DNA from: Streptomyces sp. NBS 14/10
GTDB taxonomy: Bacteria > Actinomycetota > Actinomycetes > Streptomycetales > Streptomycetaceae
Assembly (NCBI RefSeq): GCF_002224125.1
Contig: NZ_NCSM01000008.1
Location: 62,825-126,824, forward strand
Direction: 5' to 3'
Length of the DNA stretch: 64,000 nt
Position numbers and translations under genes: made by a program. The notes under the pieces are model-generated. The model was not told where the DNA came from. It was given only the letters and a program-made list of their open reading frames with translations, and did not search any database. Below are positions 9,245 through 17,530 of the stretch, in pieces (position 1 is the first letter of the stretch; every line of letters starts with the position of its first letter).

Positions 9245-10189
9245 TTACGCCGGCACCTCCAGGACCGCCTTTCCGCGCACCCGGCGGCCGAGCAGCGCCT
9301 CGGCCGCCTCGGCGGCCCGCGACCAGTCGCCCCGCCAGGCGATCTGCGGGTCGAGCTCGCCGCGCGCCAGGAGCCCGGCCAGCCACGAGAGGTCCGCGGC
9401 CAGCCCGTCCACGTCCTCCAGCAGGAAGTACGTGGTGATGGACCGGTTGTGTCCTGTGTTGCCGAAGAAGGTCCCGAACTCGAAGCTCTCGCCGTCGCCG
9501 CCGCTGTGCCCCATGGCGATCAGCGTCCCGTGCGGGGCCAGCGCCTCGTACGCGGCGACCAGCGCCGCGCCGCCGAGCAGCTCGATCACGCCGTGCACCG
9601 GCTCGGACGGCTTCACCGGCGCCGACGCTCCGGCAGCCACCAGGACCTCGTGCGCGCCCAGGGCCCGCAGCTCGTCCTCCTTCGACGGATCCGACGTGGC
9701 CGCGACGACGTGCGCGCCGCCCCGGGCCGCGAGCTGTACGGCGAACCGCCCGACCCCGCCGCCCGCGCCCGTCACCAGCACCCGCCGGCCCAGGATCGGC
9801 CCGAGGCGGCGCAGCCCGCGCAGCGCGGAGCCGGCGGCCACCGGCAGGGTGCTGACCGCGCCGAGGTCGCTGCCGGGCGGGACGGCGGCGAGCATGGCGG
9901 TGTCCACCGCGCGCAGCTGGGCCCAGGCCCCGTCGGCGCCGATGGAGACCACGGGCGTGCCGACGGCCGGCCCCGAGCCGTCCGCCGCCGCCCGGACCAC
10001 CACGCCCGCCGCGTCCCAGCCGGGCACGTCCCCGTCGGCGCCGCCGGGCACGACGTGGAAGACCTCGCCGTAGTTGAGCGAGAAGGCCTCGACCCGCACC
10101 AGCGCCTGGTGGGGCGCGGGTTCGGGGTCCGGGACCTCTGCCAGGGACAGATGGCCGGGGGCCGCATGGTCGATCGTCAGTGCGCGCAA
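9245..10189 (-). CDS. Zinc-independent quinone oxidoreductase-like protein (MDR family)
   Basis: 314-residue NADPH:quinone reductase-like protein. It has the GroES-like N-terminus ([29 protein letters not shown]), the dinucleotide motif [16 protein letters not shown], and the C-terminal [28 protein letters not shown]. It starts with TTG at 10189 behind a GGAGG site at the correct distance. The gene is divergent from a TetR-type regulator, with a palindromic operator in the 115-bp gap, so it is probably the regulator's main target. Confidence 0.88.
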   Translation of the reverse strand: MRALTIDHAAPGHLSLAEVPDPEPAPHQALVRVEAFSLNYGEVFHVVPGGADGDVPGWDAAGVVVRAAADGSGPAVGTPVVSIGADGAWAQLRAVDTAMLAAVPPGSDLGAVSTLPVAAGSALRGLRRLGPILGRRVLVTGAGGGVGRFAVQLAARGGAHVVAATSDPSKEDELRALGAHEVLVAAGASAPVKPSEPVHGVIELLGGAALVAAYEALAPHGTLIAMGHSGGDGESFEFGTFFGNTGHNRSITTYFLLEDVDGLAADLSWLAGLLARGELDPQIAWRGDWSRAAEAAEALLGRRVRGKAVLEVPA

Positions 10190-10234
10190 CGTCGCCTCCG
10201 CTGTTCACGGGTGGTGATCAAGGAATCGCCATAG

Positions 10235-10267
10235 TGCCACTCAGTGGCATAAGCCCACAAGTGGCAA
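10235..10267. promoter_or_regulatory. Candidate TetR operator in the divergent promoter
   Basis: TGCCACT-C-AGTGGCA at 10235–10249 is a perfect inverted repeat around one central base. A further AGTGGCA half-site follows at about 10259–10265. The pair sits between the oxidoreductase (minus) and the TetR gene (plus), where autoregulation plus control of the neighbour is usual for this family. Confidence 0.65.
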
Positions 10268-10304
10268 AAGCCCCGCCGGTGCGCCGGGAGGTAGGCTGCC
10301 GGGC

Positions 10305-10958
10305 GTGGTGAACGAACTGCCGCTGCGCGAGCGCAAGAAGCTGCGCACCCGCGAGGCCCTGGTCGAGACGGCCCTGGAGCTCTACTCGGAGAAGGGATTC
10401 TGCGAGGTCACGCTCGATGAGCTGGTGGGCGCGGTGGAGGTGTCCAAGCGGACGTTCTTCCGTACGTTCGCCTCCAAAGAGGACGTCGCGCTCGCGCCCG
10501 AGAAGGAGCTGTGGGCCGCGTACTCCGCGCGTATCGAGGCGCATCCGCTGAACGGCCCGCTGCTGACGGTGCTCGAGGACACGCTCTTCGCCGCCGTGGC
10601 GGACATGGCGGACGGCTGGGAGCGCCGCTTCCGCACCAGCCGCGCCCTCGCCGACCGCTACCCGGTGCTGACCGCGCACAGCCTCGGACACTGCGCGGAG
10701 GTCACCGACGCCCTCGTACGCTCGCTCGCCGACCGCCGGCCCGACTCGTCGACCGACGAGCTGCGGACGCGGCTGCTGCTGGAACTGATGCTGGCGGCGT
10801 GGCGCTGCGCGCTCAAGGAGTGGGTGACGACGCCGGGCGCCCCCGGACGCGACGCGCTGCGGGCGCGGACACGGGCGGCGCTGGACGCGATCCCGGACGT
10901 CGCGAAGCTGGTCTCCAACGAGACCGGGACAGGAACAGGGATTGGTGCGGCGGAATGA
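10305..10958 (+). CDS. TetR/AcrR family transcriptional regulator
   Basis: 217 residues. The N-terminal helix-turn-helix is clear: REALVETALELYSEKGFCEVTLDELVGAVEVSKRTFFRTFASKE. The all-helical C-terminal ligand domain has no recognisable ligand signature. GTG start at 10305; a second GTG three bases on is equally possible. Divergent from the quinone oxidoreductase and followed 16 bp later by a lipoprotein gene that may share its transcript. Confidence 0.92.
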   Translation: MVNELPLRERKKLRTREALVETALELYSEKGFCEVTLDELVGAVEVSKRTFFRTFASKEDVALAPEKELWAAYSARIEAHPLNGPLLTVLEDTLFAAVADMADGWERRFRTSRALADRYPVLTAHSLGHCAEVTDALVRSLADRRPDSSTDELRTRLLLELMLAAWRCALKEWVTTPGAPGRDALRARTRAALDAIPDVAKLVSNETGTGTGIGAAE

Positions 10959-10974
10959 GCGGGGGTCAGAAGTG

Positions 10975-11799
10975 ATGCGGATACGGCGGGGAGTCGCGGC
11001 GTGCGCCGCGCTGGTCGCGGCCGGGCTGCCGGCCGCGGGCTGCGGATCCGGCACCGAGGACGAGCAGGACGGCACCGTCAGCGAGGCCAAGGAGAGCGGC
11101 AGGGGCCGGCCGGGCGCGGAGGCAAAGCCCGCCACGAGCGCCCCACGCGTCCCCGGAGTCGACGCATCCGCCGACCCGAACCGTCTGTTCACCGAGGCCC
11201 AGCTGGAGAAGGCGCTGCTGGACGGCGACGAACTCCCCGGCGGAGGGCGGGAGGTGTGGAGCGCGCGGGGCACCTTCAACCAGGTGGCCCGGGTGCCAGA
11301 CGGCGGCAGCCTGTGGGCGGACTGCCCGGCCGCAGTCACGGGCGATATCGCGGAGCTGTGGGCCTTCCGCGCGCCGAGCGTCGTACGGCATCTGATCCCC
11401 GACGACCGGAAGGCGGCCGCGGGCGGCGGCAGGATCAGGCCCGAAGTGCTGCTCTCGATGACCCGGGAGCGCGCCGACCGCTACCTCGACCTCCGGCGCG
11501 CGCTCTACAAGAGCTGCCCCCGGACGGCGGTCGACGCCGATGCGGGCCCGCCGCACACCTACCGCTACACCGCGGAGGACGTGGAGCTGGGCGACGACGC
11601 CTTCGTCGAGACGTCGCAGTCGAAGGACGCGGACGCCGAGCAGGAGAACGTGGCCGACAAAGGCCCGTCGTACCAGGTCTATGTCCGCCTGGGCGGTGTG
11701 ATCGTGACGTCCGGTGACTGGAAGGACCGCGATGCGGCGCTCGCCGCGGCGGCGAAGGCGGCGGAGAAGCTCCGCACGCAGCTGTACGCAAAGCCCTGA
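10975..11799 (+). CDS. Putative lipoprotein, unknown function
   Basis: 274 residues beginning MRIRRGVAACAALVAAGLPAAGCGSG: a twin-basic n-region, hydrophobic core and lipobox ending in Cys, so it should be lipidated and face the outside of the membrane. The mature part starts with an acidic low-complexity linker and continues into a domain ending SKDADAEQENVADKGPSYQVYVRLGGVIVTSGDWKDRDAALAAAAKAAEKLR. This looks like a Streptomyces-specific extracellular domain (sensor-like or PknH-like), but I cannot assign it. ATG 10975 chosen as it directly precedes the signal peptide. It lies 16 bp after the TetR stop. Confidence 0.8.
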   Translation: MRIRRGVAACAALVAAGLPAAGCGSGTEDEQDGTVSEAKESGRGRPGAEAKPATSAPRVPGVDASADPNRLFTEAQLEKALLDGDELPGGGREVWSARGTFNQVARVPDGGSLWADCPAAVTGDIAELWAFRAPSVVRHLIPDDRKAAAGGGRIRPEVLLSMTRERADRYLDLRRALYKSCPRTAVDADAGPPHTYRYTAEDVELGDDAFVETSQSKDADAEQENVADKGPSYQVYVRLGGVIVTSGDWKDRDAALAAAAKAAEKLRTQLYAKP

Positions 11800-11853
11800 A
11801 CGGGCGCGCAGCTGAACTGGCACGCACTGAACGGGCGCGGTCCTGAACGGGCG

Positions 11854-11894
11854 CGGATAAGGGCCCGTCCCAAGCGGGGGCGGGCCCTTATCCG
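11854..11894. terminator. Bidirectional terminator hairpin
   Basis: CGGATAAGGGCCCG (11854–11867) pairs perfectly with CGGGCCCTTATCCG (11881–11894) across a 13-base loop. It lies between the convergent lipoprotein and sigma factor genes. Confidence 0.85.
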
Positions 11895-11908
11895 TCTGCG
11901 GAGAGCGC

Positions 11909-12880
11909 TTATTCCTCGACCATCAGCCCTCTGCGGAGCCGGACGAGAGTGCGCGACAGCAGCCGGGAGACATGCATCTGGGAAATGCCCAGCTCATCAC
12001 CGATCTCCGATTGCGTCATATTCGCCACAAAACGCAGCGAGAGAATCTTCCGATCGCGCGGCGCGAGATCCGCGATGAGGGGTTTGAGGGATTCGACATA
12101 CTCGATGCCCTCAAGTCCGTGGTCCTCATAGCCGATGCGGTCCGCCAGCGCGCCCTCGGTGTCGTCCTCCTCCGGCTGGGCGTCCAGCGAGCTCGCGGTG
12201 TACGCGTTGCTCGCGGCCATGCCCTCGATGACCTCGGCGGTGGTGAGGCCCAGCCGCTCGGCCAACTCGTTGGCGGTCGGGGCGCGGTCCAGCCGCTGGG
12301 CCAGTTCGTCACCGGCCTTGGCCAGGTCGAGCCGGAGCTCCTGGAGCCGCCTGGGCACCCGCACCGACCAACTGGTGTCCCGGAAGAAGCGCTTGATCTC
12401 GCCGACGATGGTCGGCATGGCGAAGGTGGGGAACTCGACGCCCCGGCTGAGCTGGAAGCGGTCGATGGCCTTGATCAGGCCGATGGTCCCGACCTGGACG
12501 ATGTCCTCCATGGGCTCGCTGCGGGAGCGAAAGCGGGAGGCGGCGAACTTGACCAGGGCCAAGTTGAGCTCGACCAGGGTGTTGCGCACATACGCGTATT
12601 CGTGTGTGCCTTCTTCGAGGATTTCGAGCCGCTCGAAGAGCGTCTTGGACAGCGCCCGCGCGTCCACCGGGCCCACCGTCTCGTACGGCGGAATCTCCGG
12701 TAGGTCCGCCAGTTCGGGCAGGTCCTCGAAAGAATGGCCGGTGGCTGTGGGGCCATCCGGACCGGATGTGAACTGCTGTGACGGTGACGTCATTGCCGAC
12801 GATGCGTTGGTCCGAGTGTCCTGAGTGGCCGATGTGTTCACAGAGGAATCGGGGCGCGATTCGTCGAGCCGGGGTGACAT
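11909..12880 (-). CDS. RNA polymerase sigma factor, SigB/SigF/SigG-type (group 3)
   Basis: 323 residues. After a ~60-residue polar N-terminus come region 2 (FASRFRSRSEPMEDIVQVGTIGLIKAIDRF, then VEFPTFAMPTIVGEIKRFFRDTSWSVRVPRRLQEL), region 3 (DELAQRLDRAPTANELAERLGL) and region 4 (LAPRDRKILSLRFVANMTQSEIGDELGISQMHVSRLLSRTLVRLR). This is the stress/differentiation sigma subfamily, normally held by partner-switching anti-sigma factors. ATG at 12880 behind GAGGAGA. The divergently encoded STAS protein and RsbW-like ATPase next door are likely partners. Genes of this type at the equivalent S. coelicolor locus are associated with osmotic stress (from memory). Confidence 0.93.
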   Translation of the reverse strand: MSPRLDESRPDSSVNTSATQDTRTNASSAMTSPSQQFTSGPDGPTATGHSFEDLPELADLPEIPPYETVGPVDARALSKTLFERLEILEEGTHEYAYVRNTLVELNLALVKFAASRFRSRSEPMEDIVQVGTIGLIKAIDRFQLSRGVEFPTFAMPTIVGEIKRFFRDTSWSVRVPRRLQELRLDLAKAGDELAQRLDRAPTANELAERLGLTTAEVIEGMAASNAYTASSLDAQPEEDDTEGALADRIGYEDHGLEGIEYVESLKPLIADLAPRDRKILSLRFVANMTQSEIGDELGISQMHVSRLLSRTLVRLRRGLMVEE

Positions 12881-13128
12881 AAGTCTCCTCCCTCATTCTC
12901 GGCATATGGCTGCCGATGCCATTACGTGCTGCTGCGGTTTGCGGCGCCTCCAAGCCGGCCGTGGTGGATGTGTCTCTCTACGCCTACCCGCAACCACCCG
13001 CAAGTGGCAAGTCCATGTTGTCCATATTTGGCGAGTTATGTGGATTGTTCAGCTACCGGAGGGCGTGGAGAAGGCGTAATGTTCGATGCGCGCAATCGAA
13101 GCAACGAGACGCCAGAAGAGGTGCGCAC

Positions 13129-13497
13129 ATGGACCGCCAGATGGTCGGCAGCGCAAGCAAGGGCCGACTGCAGGTCGAGGTTCGGCACCATGGGGCGAGC
13201 GCGGTCGTGACGCCGGCGGGTGAGCTGGATCACCACACCGCCGAGGCGTTGCGCGAACCGCTCGAGGCCTGCGTGGAGGAGGGGTATGCGCGGCTGGTCG
13301 TGGACTGTTCCAGGCTGGAGTTCTGCGATTCCACCGGGCTCAACGTCCTCCTCGGCGCCCGTCTGAAAGCCGAGGCCGAGGGCGGCGCGGTCCATCTGGT
13401 CGCGATGCAGCCGGTCGTGGCGCGCGTGTTCGAGATCACAGGCGCGGAGGCCGTCTTCACGGTCCATGACTCTCTGGATACGGCGCTCGTCGAGTAG
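13129..13497 (+). CDS. STAS-domain anti-sigma factor antagonist
   Basis: 122 residues covering one STAS domain. The segment VVDCSRLEFCDSTGLNVLLGARLKAE carries the conserved DSTG with its phosphorylatable serine, as in SpoIIAA/RsbV; GELDHHTAE is the first loop. In a partner switch the unphosphorylated form binds the anti-sigma kinase and frees the sigma factor. ATG 13129 with AAGAGG upstream. It lies divergent from the sigma gene and upstream of the ATPase gene in the same direction. The 248-bp gap to the sigma gene should hold both promoters; none was certain. Confidence 0.92.
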   Translation: MDRQMVGSASKGRLQVEVRHHGASAVVTPAGELDHHTAEALREPLEACVEEGYARLVVDCSRLEFCDSTGLNVLLGARLKAEAEGGAVHLVAMQPVVARVFEITGAEAVFTVHDSLDTALVE

Positions 13498-13691
13498 CGC
13501 CGGCCCTTCTGTTCCCGGTGTTCTCCGGGTGCCTCTTCGGCGCGTCAGCGGTGCGTAGTCCTCGTCACACGAGACGTTCGGGGGAAGTGGGTGTTCTCAC
13601 GCTTTCGCCGGGCAGGAGACAGGCTGAAACTGTTGAAAAGATCAGGTATTCCTTGTCCCTGAATCGGTGAATCGGTGAGGTGAAGCCGCTG

Positions 13692-14201
13692 ATGAGCACC
13701 ACCCGGCCGTACCCGCCGGGCGACCGTGGCCCGGAGCCGGACGGCCCCGCCGCTTCGGCCACCCCAGCGGTGACCCCACCCGTCGGGCATATCCGTCAGC
13801 TCCGCAGGCTCCACCTGATCGGGGCCAGCGGCGCCGTGCCGCGCGCCCGCGACTTCACCCGCGAGGCGCTGCGCGACTGGGGCTGGCTGCCGGCCGTGAC
13901 GGCCGATCAGCGGGCCGCCGCCGAGGATGTCCTGCTCGTCGTCTCCGAGCTCGTCACCAACGCCTGTCTGCACGCCGACGGGCCCGAAGAGCTGCGCGTC
14001 AGCTGCTCGGCGAAGGTGCTCCGGCTCGAAGTGGTGGACCTCGGCTCGGGCACCCCCGCTCCCCGCAACCCGCACCGCGCGGGCCGCCCCGGGGGCCACG
14101 GCATGTTTATCGTGCAGCGGCTGTGCCTCGACTGGGGGGTCGTACGGAACCCCGACAGCACCGGCAAGACGGTCTGGGCCGAACTGGCCGCTCCCTCCTG
14201 A
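13692..14201 (+). CDS. ATP-binding anti-sigma factor-like protein (HATPase_c, RsbW/SpoIIAB type)
   Basis: 169 residues. A Pro-rich N-terminal tail is followed by a GHKL ATPase: VLLVVSELVTNACLHADGPEELRVS is the N-box (E, N), VVDLGSGTPAPR the G1 box, and GRPGGHGMFIVQRLCLDWGV the G2 region. It is probably the Ser/Thr kinase/anti-sigma partner of the adjacent STAS and sigma proteins. Many stand-alone Streptomyces HATPases of this kind have other partners. ATG at 13692 is preferred because GAGG lies about 11 bp upstream; an in-frame GTG at 13680 is possible. Confidence 0.88.
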   Translation: MSTTRPYPPGDRGPEPDGPAASATPAVTPPVGHIRQLRRLHLIGASGAVPRARDFTREALRDWGWLPAVTADQRAAAEDVLLVVSELVTNACLHADGPEELRVSCSAKVLRLEVVDLGSGTPAPRNPHRAGRPGGHGMFIVQRLCLDWGVVRNPDSTGKTVWAELAAPS

Positions 14202-14422
14202 CGGTTGAGGGCGCCATCCCTCGCCCACCCCTCGTACACACCTGACAATCCGGCGGACACGGGCCCACGGAGAGACCCGGTTTCCGTTTCTTCACCCGCT
14301 TCGCGCCGAACCGGCGCGCACTTTGTCTTCCCTCGACAAGGTCCCCGGCGTACTGTCAGCGCCCGATCTGATGTGTCGTCAGTAACATTCGGCTGCGGCA
14401 CTTGACGAGAGGGGATCTCGAG

Positions 14423-15202
14423 GTGTCCCACACAGAACGCCACGCGGTCGGCCGTGGCGCAGCCCTCGCGCTCGCCGCCGCCATGGCCGGTTCGGCAGTA
14501 CTCCTCACCGCCCCGGCCGCACAGGCCGTCACCGTGGACGTCGACTACAAATGCAAGACGCCGATCGGTGACAAGAGCGCCGTGTCGCCCATCGACATCA
14601 AATCCGTGAAGAGCGGCAGCGCGTACAAGCTCACCATGTCCTTCCAGAAGGGCGTCTCCTCCAGCCCCGTCGAACTGGGCAAGGGCGCGATGCATCCGAG
14701 CGCGCTCATCAAGCTCGGCGGCGCGGAGACCGGCACGCTCCAGGTCTCCGGGCCCCCCAACGCCGAGGCCATTCCCGCCAACACCCCCATCAAGATCACC
14801 GATCTGACGGGTACGTACACCCCGAAGAAGACCGGGAAGGTCACCTTCACCGCCTCGACCCTCACCATCAAGGCGCTGGGCACCACCACGACCTGCACCC
14901 CGGGCAACAACCCGGGGCCCTCGCTGACCCTGGACGTCGCGGGTTCGGGCGGCTCCGGCGGCAGCGGCGGTTCGGGCGGCTCGGACAGTACGGGTGGCTC
15001 CGACAGTACGGGCGGGAGCGGTACGAGCGGGTCCGGCACCAGCGGCACCAGCGGTGCGCAGACCTCCTCGGGCGGCAGCCTCCCGCAGACCGGACCGGCC
15101 GACTCCGCGGTCGCCCTCGGCACGCTCGGCGCCACCGTGGTGCTCGCCGGTGCGGCCGGAACGCTCTGGCTGACCCGCCGCAGGCGCCCGCACCGCGCCT
15201 AG
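14423..15202 (+). CDS. Secreted cell-wall-anchored protein with LPXTG sorting signal
   Basis: 259 residues. Signal peptide (GRGAALALAAAMAGSAVLLTAPAAQA), one beta-rich domain of about 130 residues (from VDVDYKCKTPIGDK to the conserved LTIKALGTTTTCTP), a Gly/Ser/Thr linker, then the sortase motif LPQTG, a hydrophobic helix and an RRRR tail. It should be linked to peptidoglycan by a sortase that is not in this window. The domain is clearly related to the second domain of the protein at 17527–18924. GTG at 14423 with the purine stretch GGATCTCGAG upstream was chosen over a TTG at 14402. An imperfect inverted repeat (CTGATG/CGTCAG, 14368–14382) lies in its 221-bp upstream region. Confidence 0.85.
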   Translation: MSHTERHAVGRGAALALAAAMAGSAVLLTAPAAQAVTVDVDYKCKTPIGDKSAVSPIDIKSVKSGSAYKLTMSFQKGVSSSPVELGKGAMHPSALIKLGGAETGTLQVSGPPNAEAIPANTPIKITDLTGTYTPKKTGKVTFTASTLTIKALGTTTTCTPGNNPGPSLTLDVAGSGGSGGSGGSGGSDSTGGSDSTGGSGTSGSGTSGTSGAQTSSGGSLPQTGPADSAVALGTLGATVVLAGAAGTLWLTRRRRPHRA

Positions 15203-15218
15203 GCCCCATACCAGGGAC

Positions 15219-15286
15219 TTTGCGGTGAGTATCGGACAGCGACACGCCGTGGTGTCGGCGTGTCGCTGTCCGATACTCACCGCAAA
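15219..15286. terminator. Perfect 31-bp inverted repeat hairpin (terminator/attenuator)
   Basis: The arms 15219–15249 (starting TTTGCGGTGAGTATCGGACA) and 15256–15286 (ending ACTCACCGCAAA) match exactly over 31 bp with a 6-base loop TGGTGT. The structure begins 17 bp after the LPXTG gene stop and ends 50 bp before the next gene. It could terminate in both directions or attenuate read-through into the downstream three-gene block. Each arm reads as an apparent start codon with MSIGQRHA, so gene starts predicted inside it are artefacts. Confidence 0.9.
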
Positions 15287-15335
15287 TCAGGCCCCGGACG
15301 AACGAGCACGAGCACCAGCACCCAAGGAGCCGCCG

Positions 15336-16322
15336 ATGCCGTCTCGTATCCGCGCAGCGTGGACGGTCGCCGCCGTGCCCGCCGTCGCCGCCGCGCTGCT
15401 CACCGCGCCCGCCACGGCCGCCGCCACCGCCGCCGGTCCTGACTGGTCCGCGAGGCCCGCGGCCGGTGGTACGGCCGGGCCGGGTGCGGGCGACCGGACG
15501 TACTTCTATCTGGAGGGCGGGCCGGGCAGCGCGCTCCAGGACCGGCTCTCGATCGTCAACCGCGGCAAGCGGCCCCGTACCGTCCAGCTCCGGTCCGCGG
15601 AAACCGCCCCTGACGCTCCATCGGCGGCGCGGGGCAGCGGCGCGTGGATCTCGCTCGCAGCCAAGCGGGTCACGGTCCCGGCCCGCACCCGTGCCGATGT
15701 CCCCTTCACCCTCACCGTCCCGTCCGAGACGCCGCCCGGCGACCACCCCGGCGCCATCGTCGTGACCGGCGGCGGCCGGGAGGTCCGGGTGCCGGTGCAT
15801 CTGCGGGTCAGCGGGCGGGCGCTGGCGGCGATCTCCGTCGAGGACGTGAAGGTGGTCAAGGCCGGTGGCGGGGCCGCCATCCACTACGCGCTCGTCAACC
15901 GCGGCAACACCGTGCTGACGCCCCGGCTGGCGGTACGCGCCGACGGGCTCTTCGGCGAGGTGCTGCGCCGGGGCGCCCGCACCCTGCCCGTCGAACTGGC
16001 GCCGGGCCGCCGGATGCGGCTCACCGAGAAGTGGCCGGACGCGCCCGCCCTCGACTCGGTGGACGTCACCCTCACCGTCACCGCGGCGGGCGGCGCCCAC
16101 GCGGCCGGCTCCGCCGGTTACACCGCCGCGCCCTGGGGCGTTCTGGCCGGGGCGGCGGCCCTGGCGCTGGGCGCGGTCGCGGGCGGCGGCGCCTGGCTGC
16201 TGCGGTGGCGGCGCGGCCGCCACCACGCGGGAGACGGGGACGGCGACGCGCCTACGGAACAGGCGCGGGAGGCCCGGGAGGCGCGGGAACCAGCAGGCAC
16301 GGGGTCAGGAGCTACGACGTGA
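15336..16322 (+). CDS. Secreted membrane-anchored Ig-like protein (DUF916/WxL-interacting-like)
   Basis: 328 residues: signal peptide ending near ATAAAT, then beta-sandwich sequence beginning RTYFYLEGGPGSALQDRLSIVNRGKRPRTVQLRSAE and VTVPARTRADVPFTLTVPSETPPGDHPGAIVVTGGG. A second sandwich (VVKAGGGAAIHYALVNRGNTVLTPRL) is followed by a transmembrane helix (WGVLAGAAALALGAVAGGGAWLL) and a basic tail. The pattern resembles WxL-interacting proteins of Gram-positives that bind partner surface proteins. ATG at 15336 follows AAGGAG. Its TGA overlaps the GTG of the next gene, so the three genes to 18924 are a coupled operon. A longer reading from 15225 starts inside the hairpin and is rejected. Confidence 0.75.
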   Translation: MPSRIRAAWTVAAVPAVAAALLTAPATAAATAAGPDWSARPAAGGTAGPGAGDRTYFYLEGGPGSALQDRLSIVNRGKRPRTVQLRSAETAPDAPSAARGSGAWISLAAKRVTVPARTRADVPFTLTVPSETPPGDHPGAIVVTGGGREVRVPVHLRVSGRALAAISVEDVKVVKAGGGAAIHYALVNRGNTVLTPRLAVRADGLFGEVLRRGARTLPVELAPGRRMRLTEKWPDAPALDSVDVTLTVTAAGGAHAAGSAGYTAAPWGVLAGAAALALGAVAGGGAWLLRWRRGRHHAGDGDGDAPTEQAREAREAREPAGTGSGATT

Positions 16323-17530
16323 CAGGCCGTACGGACACCACCCAGCCGACCCCGCGCTCGGCACCACCCACACCAGCACCCGCCGCCACCCGCGTACGCC
16401 GCCCCCCGCTCGCCGCGCTGTTGGCCGTGTTCACGCTCGTCGCCCTCGCACTGGGCGCACCGCCGCAGGTCCCGGAGGCCGCCGCGGCCGACGGCCCGAC
16501 CGCGACGGTGTCCAAGGAAGAGGCGGGCGCGGGCGGCACGGTCACCGTGAGCGGCCAGGGATGGCGGCCCCGTGCCCTGCTCATGATGCTCATCTGCGGA
16601 CAGAACATGATCGGCGGCACCAACTCCTGCGCCAACTCCGAAGGCAGAGCGGTCACCACCGACTCGAAGGGCGCCTTCCACAAGAAGCTGCCGGTCGCCG
16701 AGCCGCCCAAGCCCTGCCCGTGCGTCATCCATGTGGCGACCGTCACCGGCGAAGCCGCCTACGACGATGTGCCGTTCCGCGTCGCGGGGCATCCGGTCGC
16801 GCCGCTGCCCAAGCAGGAGGGGGCCGGGGGCGAGCGGCTGCGGGCGCTGTCGGCGCGGCTCGACGGGTCGAGCGGGCTGCTGACCTGGTTCGGCGCGCCC
16901 CCGCAGCGCCGTCTGGTGGTCACCATCGCCAACCTCGGCTCCACCCCGGCCCGCGACCCGGTCTTCCAAGTCGGCACCTCGCACGGAGTGTTCGCGCCCT
17001 CCTGGGAGGAGCAGCAGTGGCGGGGGACCATAGCGGCCGGGAAGAAGGCGCAGGTCAAGCTCCCCGTCGAACTGTCCGCTGGCGCGCACGGCGACTATCA
17101 GGTGTCGCTCAGGTACGGCAAGAAGGTGCTGGTCGAACAGCCGTGGACGGTGGGGCGGCCGTGGGGCGTCAGCCTCTTCTGGATTCTGCTGTGCGTGGTG
17201 GTCCCGGCGGCGGTCTTCCGCATCGGCATGGCCGTCGTGGACAAGGTGCGGCCACGTACGGCGGTGGTCACCGGGCGCGGTGGCCGCCGTCGCCCGGTAC
17301 GGCTGTGGCCGCCGCGTGTCCCGCGCACCCCCCGGCCGCTGTCCAGGGCCCCGGCCCCGGTGGAGAACGACGGCGGCGGCGCGCTGCCCTGGTTCACCCC
17401 GGACACCTTGCCGGGCAGCTCGCCGCATCAGGCGAACGGCACGGACGGCACAGACGGCACAGAGCGAACAGAGCGACAACTTTCCGCACCGTCCCAGGAG
17501 AACCGACCGACCCCGAAAGGATCGACGTGA
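16319..17530 (+). CDS. Secreted neocarzinostatin-like domain protein with C-terminal membrane helix
   Basis: 403 residues. After an N-terminal hydrophobic segment (LAALLAVFTLVALALG) comes a domain of about 100 residues, VTVSGQGWRPRALLMMLICGQNM to CPCVIHVATV, with the G-W and paired-cysteine pattern of the neocarzinostatin/macromomycin apoprotein fold. A second beta domain (RLVVTIANLGSTPARDPVFQVG) resembles the Ig-like domain of the upstream protein. A transmembrane helix (GVSLFWILLCVVVPAAVFRIGMAVV) and Arg/Pro-rich cytoplasmic tail follow. GTG at 16319 overlaps the upstream stop. No enediyne genes are nearby, so a structural or partner-binding role at the surface is more plausible than drug binding. 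Confidence 0.7.
   Translation: MTGRTDTTQPTPRSAPPTPAPAATRVRRPPLAALLAVFTLVALALGAPPQVPEAAAADGPTATVSKEEAGAGGTVTVSGQGWRPRALLMMLICGQNMIGGTNSCANSEGRAVTTDSKGAFHKKLPVAEPPKPCPCVIHVATVTGEAAYDDVPFRVAGHPVAPLPKQEGAGGERLRALSARLDGSSGLLTWFGAPPQRRLVVTIANLGSTPARDPVFQVGTSHGVFAPSWEEQQWRGTIAAGKKAQVKLPVELSAGAHGDYQVSLRYGKKVLVEQPWTVGRPWGVSLFWILLCVVVPAAVFRIGMAVVDKVRPRTAVVTGRGGRRRPVRLWPPRVPRTPRPLSRAPAPVENDGGGALPWFTPDTLPGSSPHQANGTDGTDGTERTERQLSAPSQENRPTPKGST

Noticed and set aside
10942..10974. Earlier start for the lipoprotein (MVRRNERGSEV...)
   Set aside because: Would overlap the TetR stop and add a polar stretch before the signal peptide; ATG 10975 gives a normal lipoprotein signal.
15225..15335. Upstream extension of the Ig-like gene starting inside the hairpin (MSIGQRHA...)
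   Set aside because: The sequence comes from a palindrome and appears on both strands; the ATG at 15336 has AAGGAG and directly begins a signal peptide.
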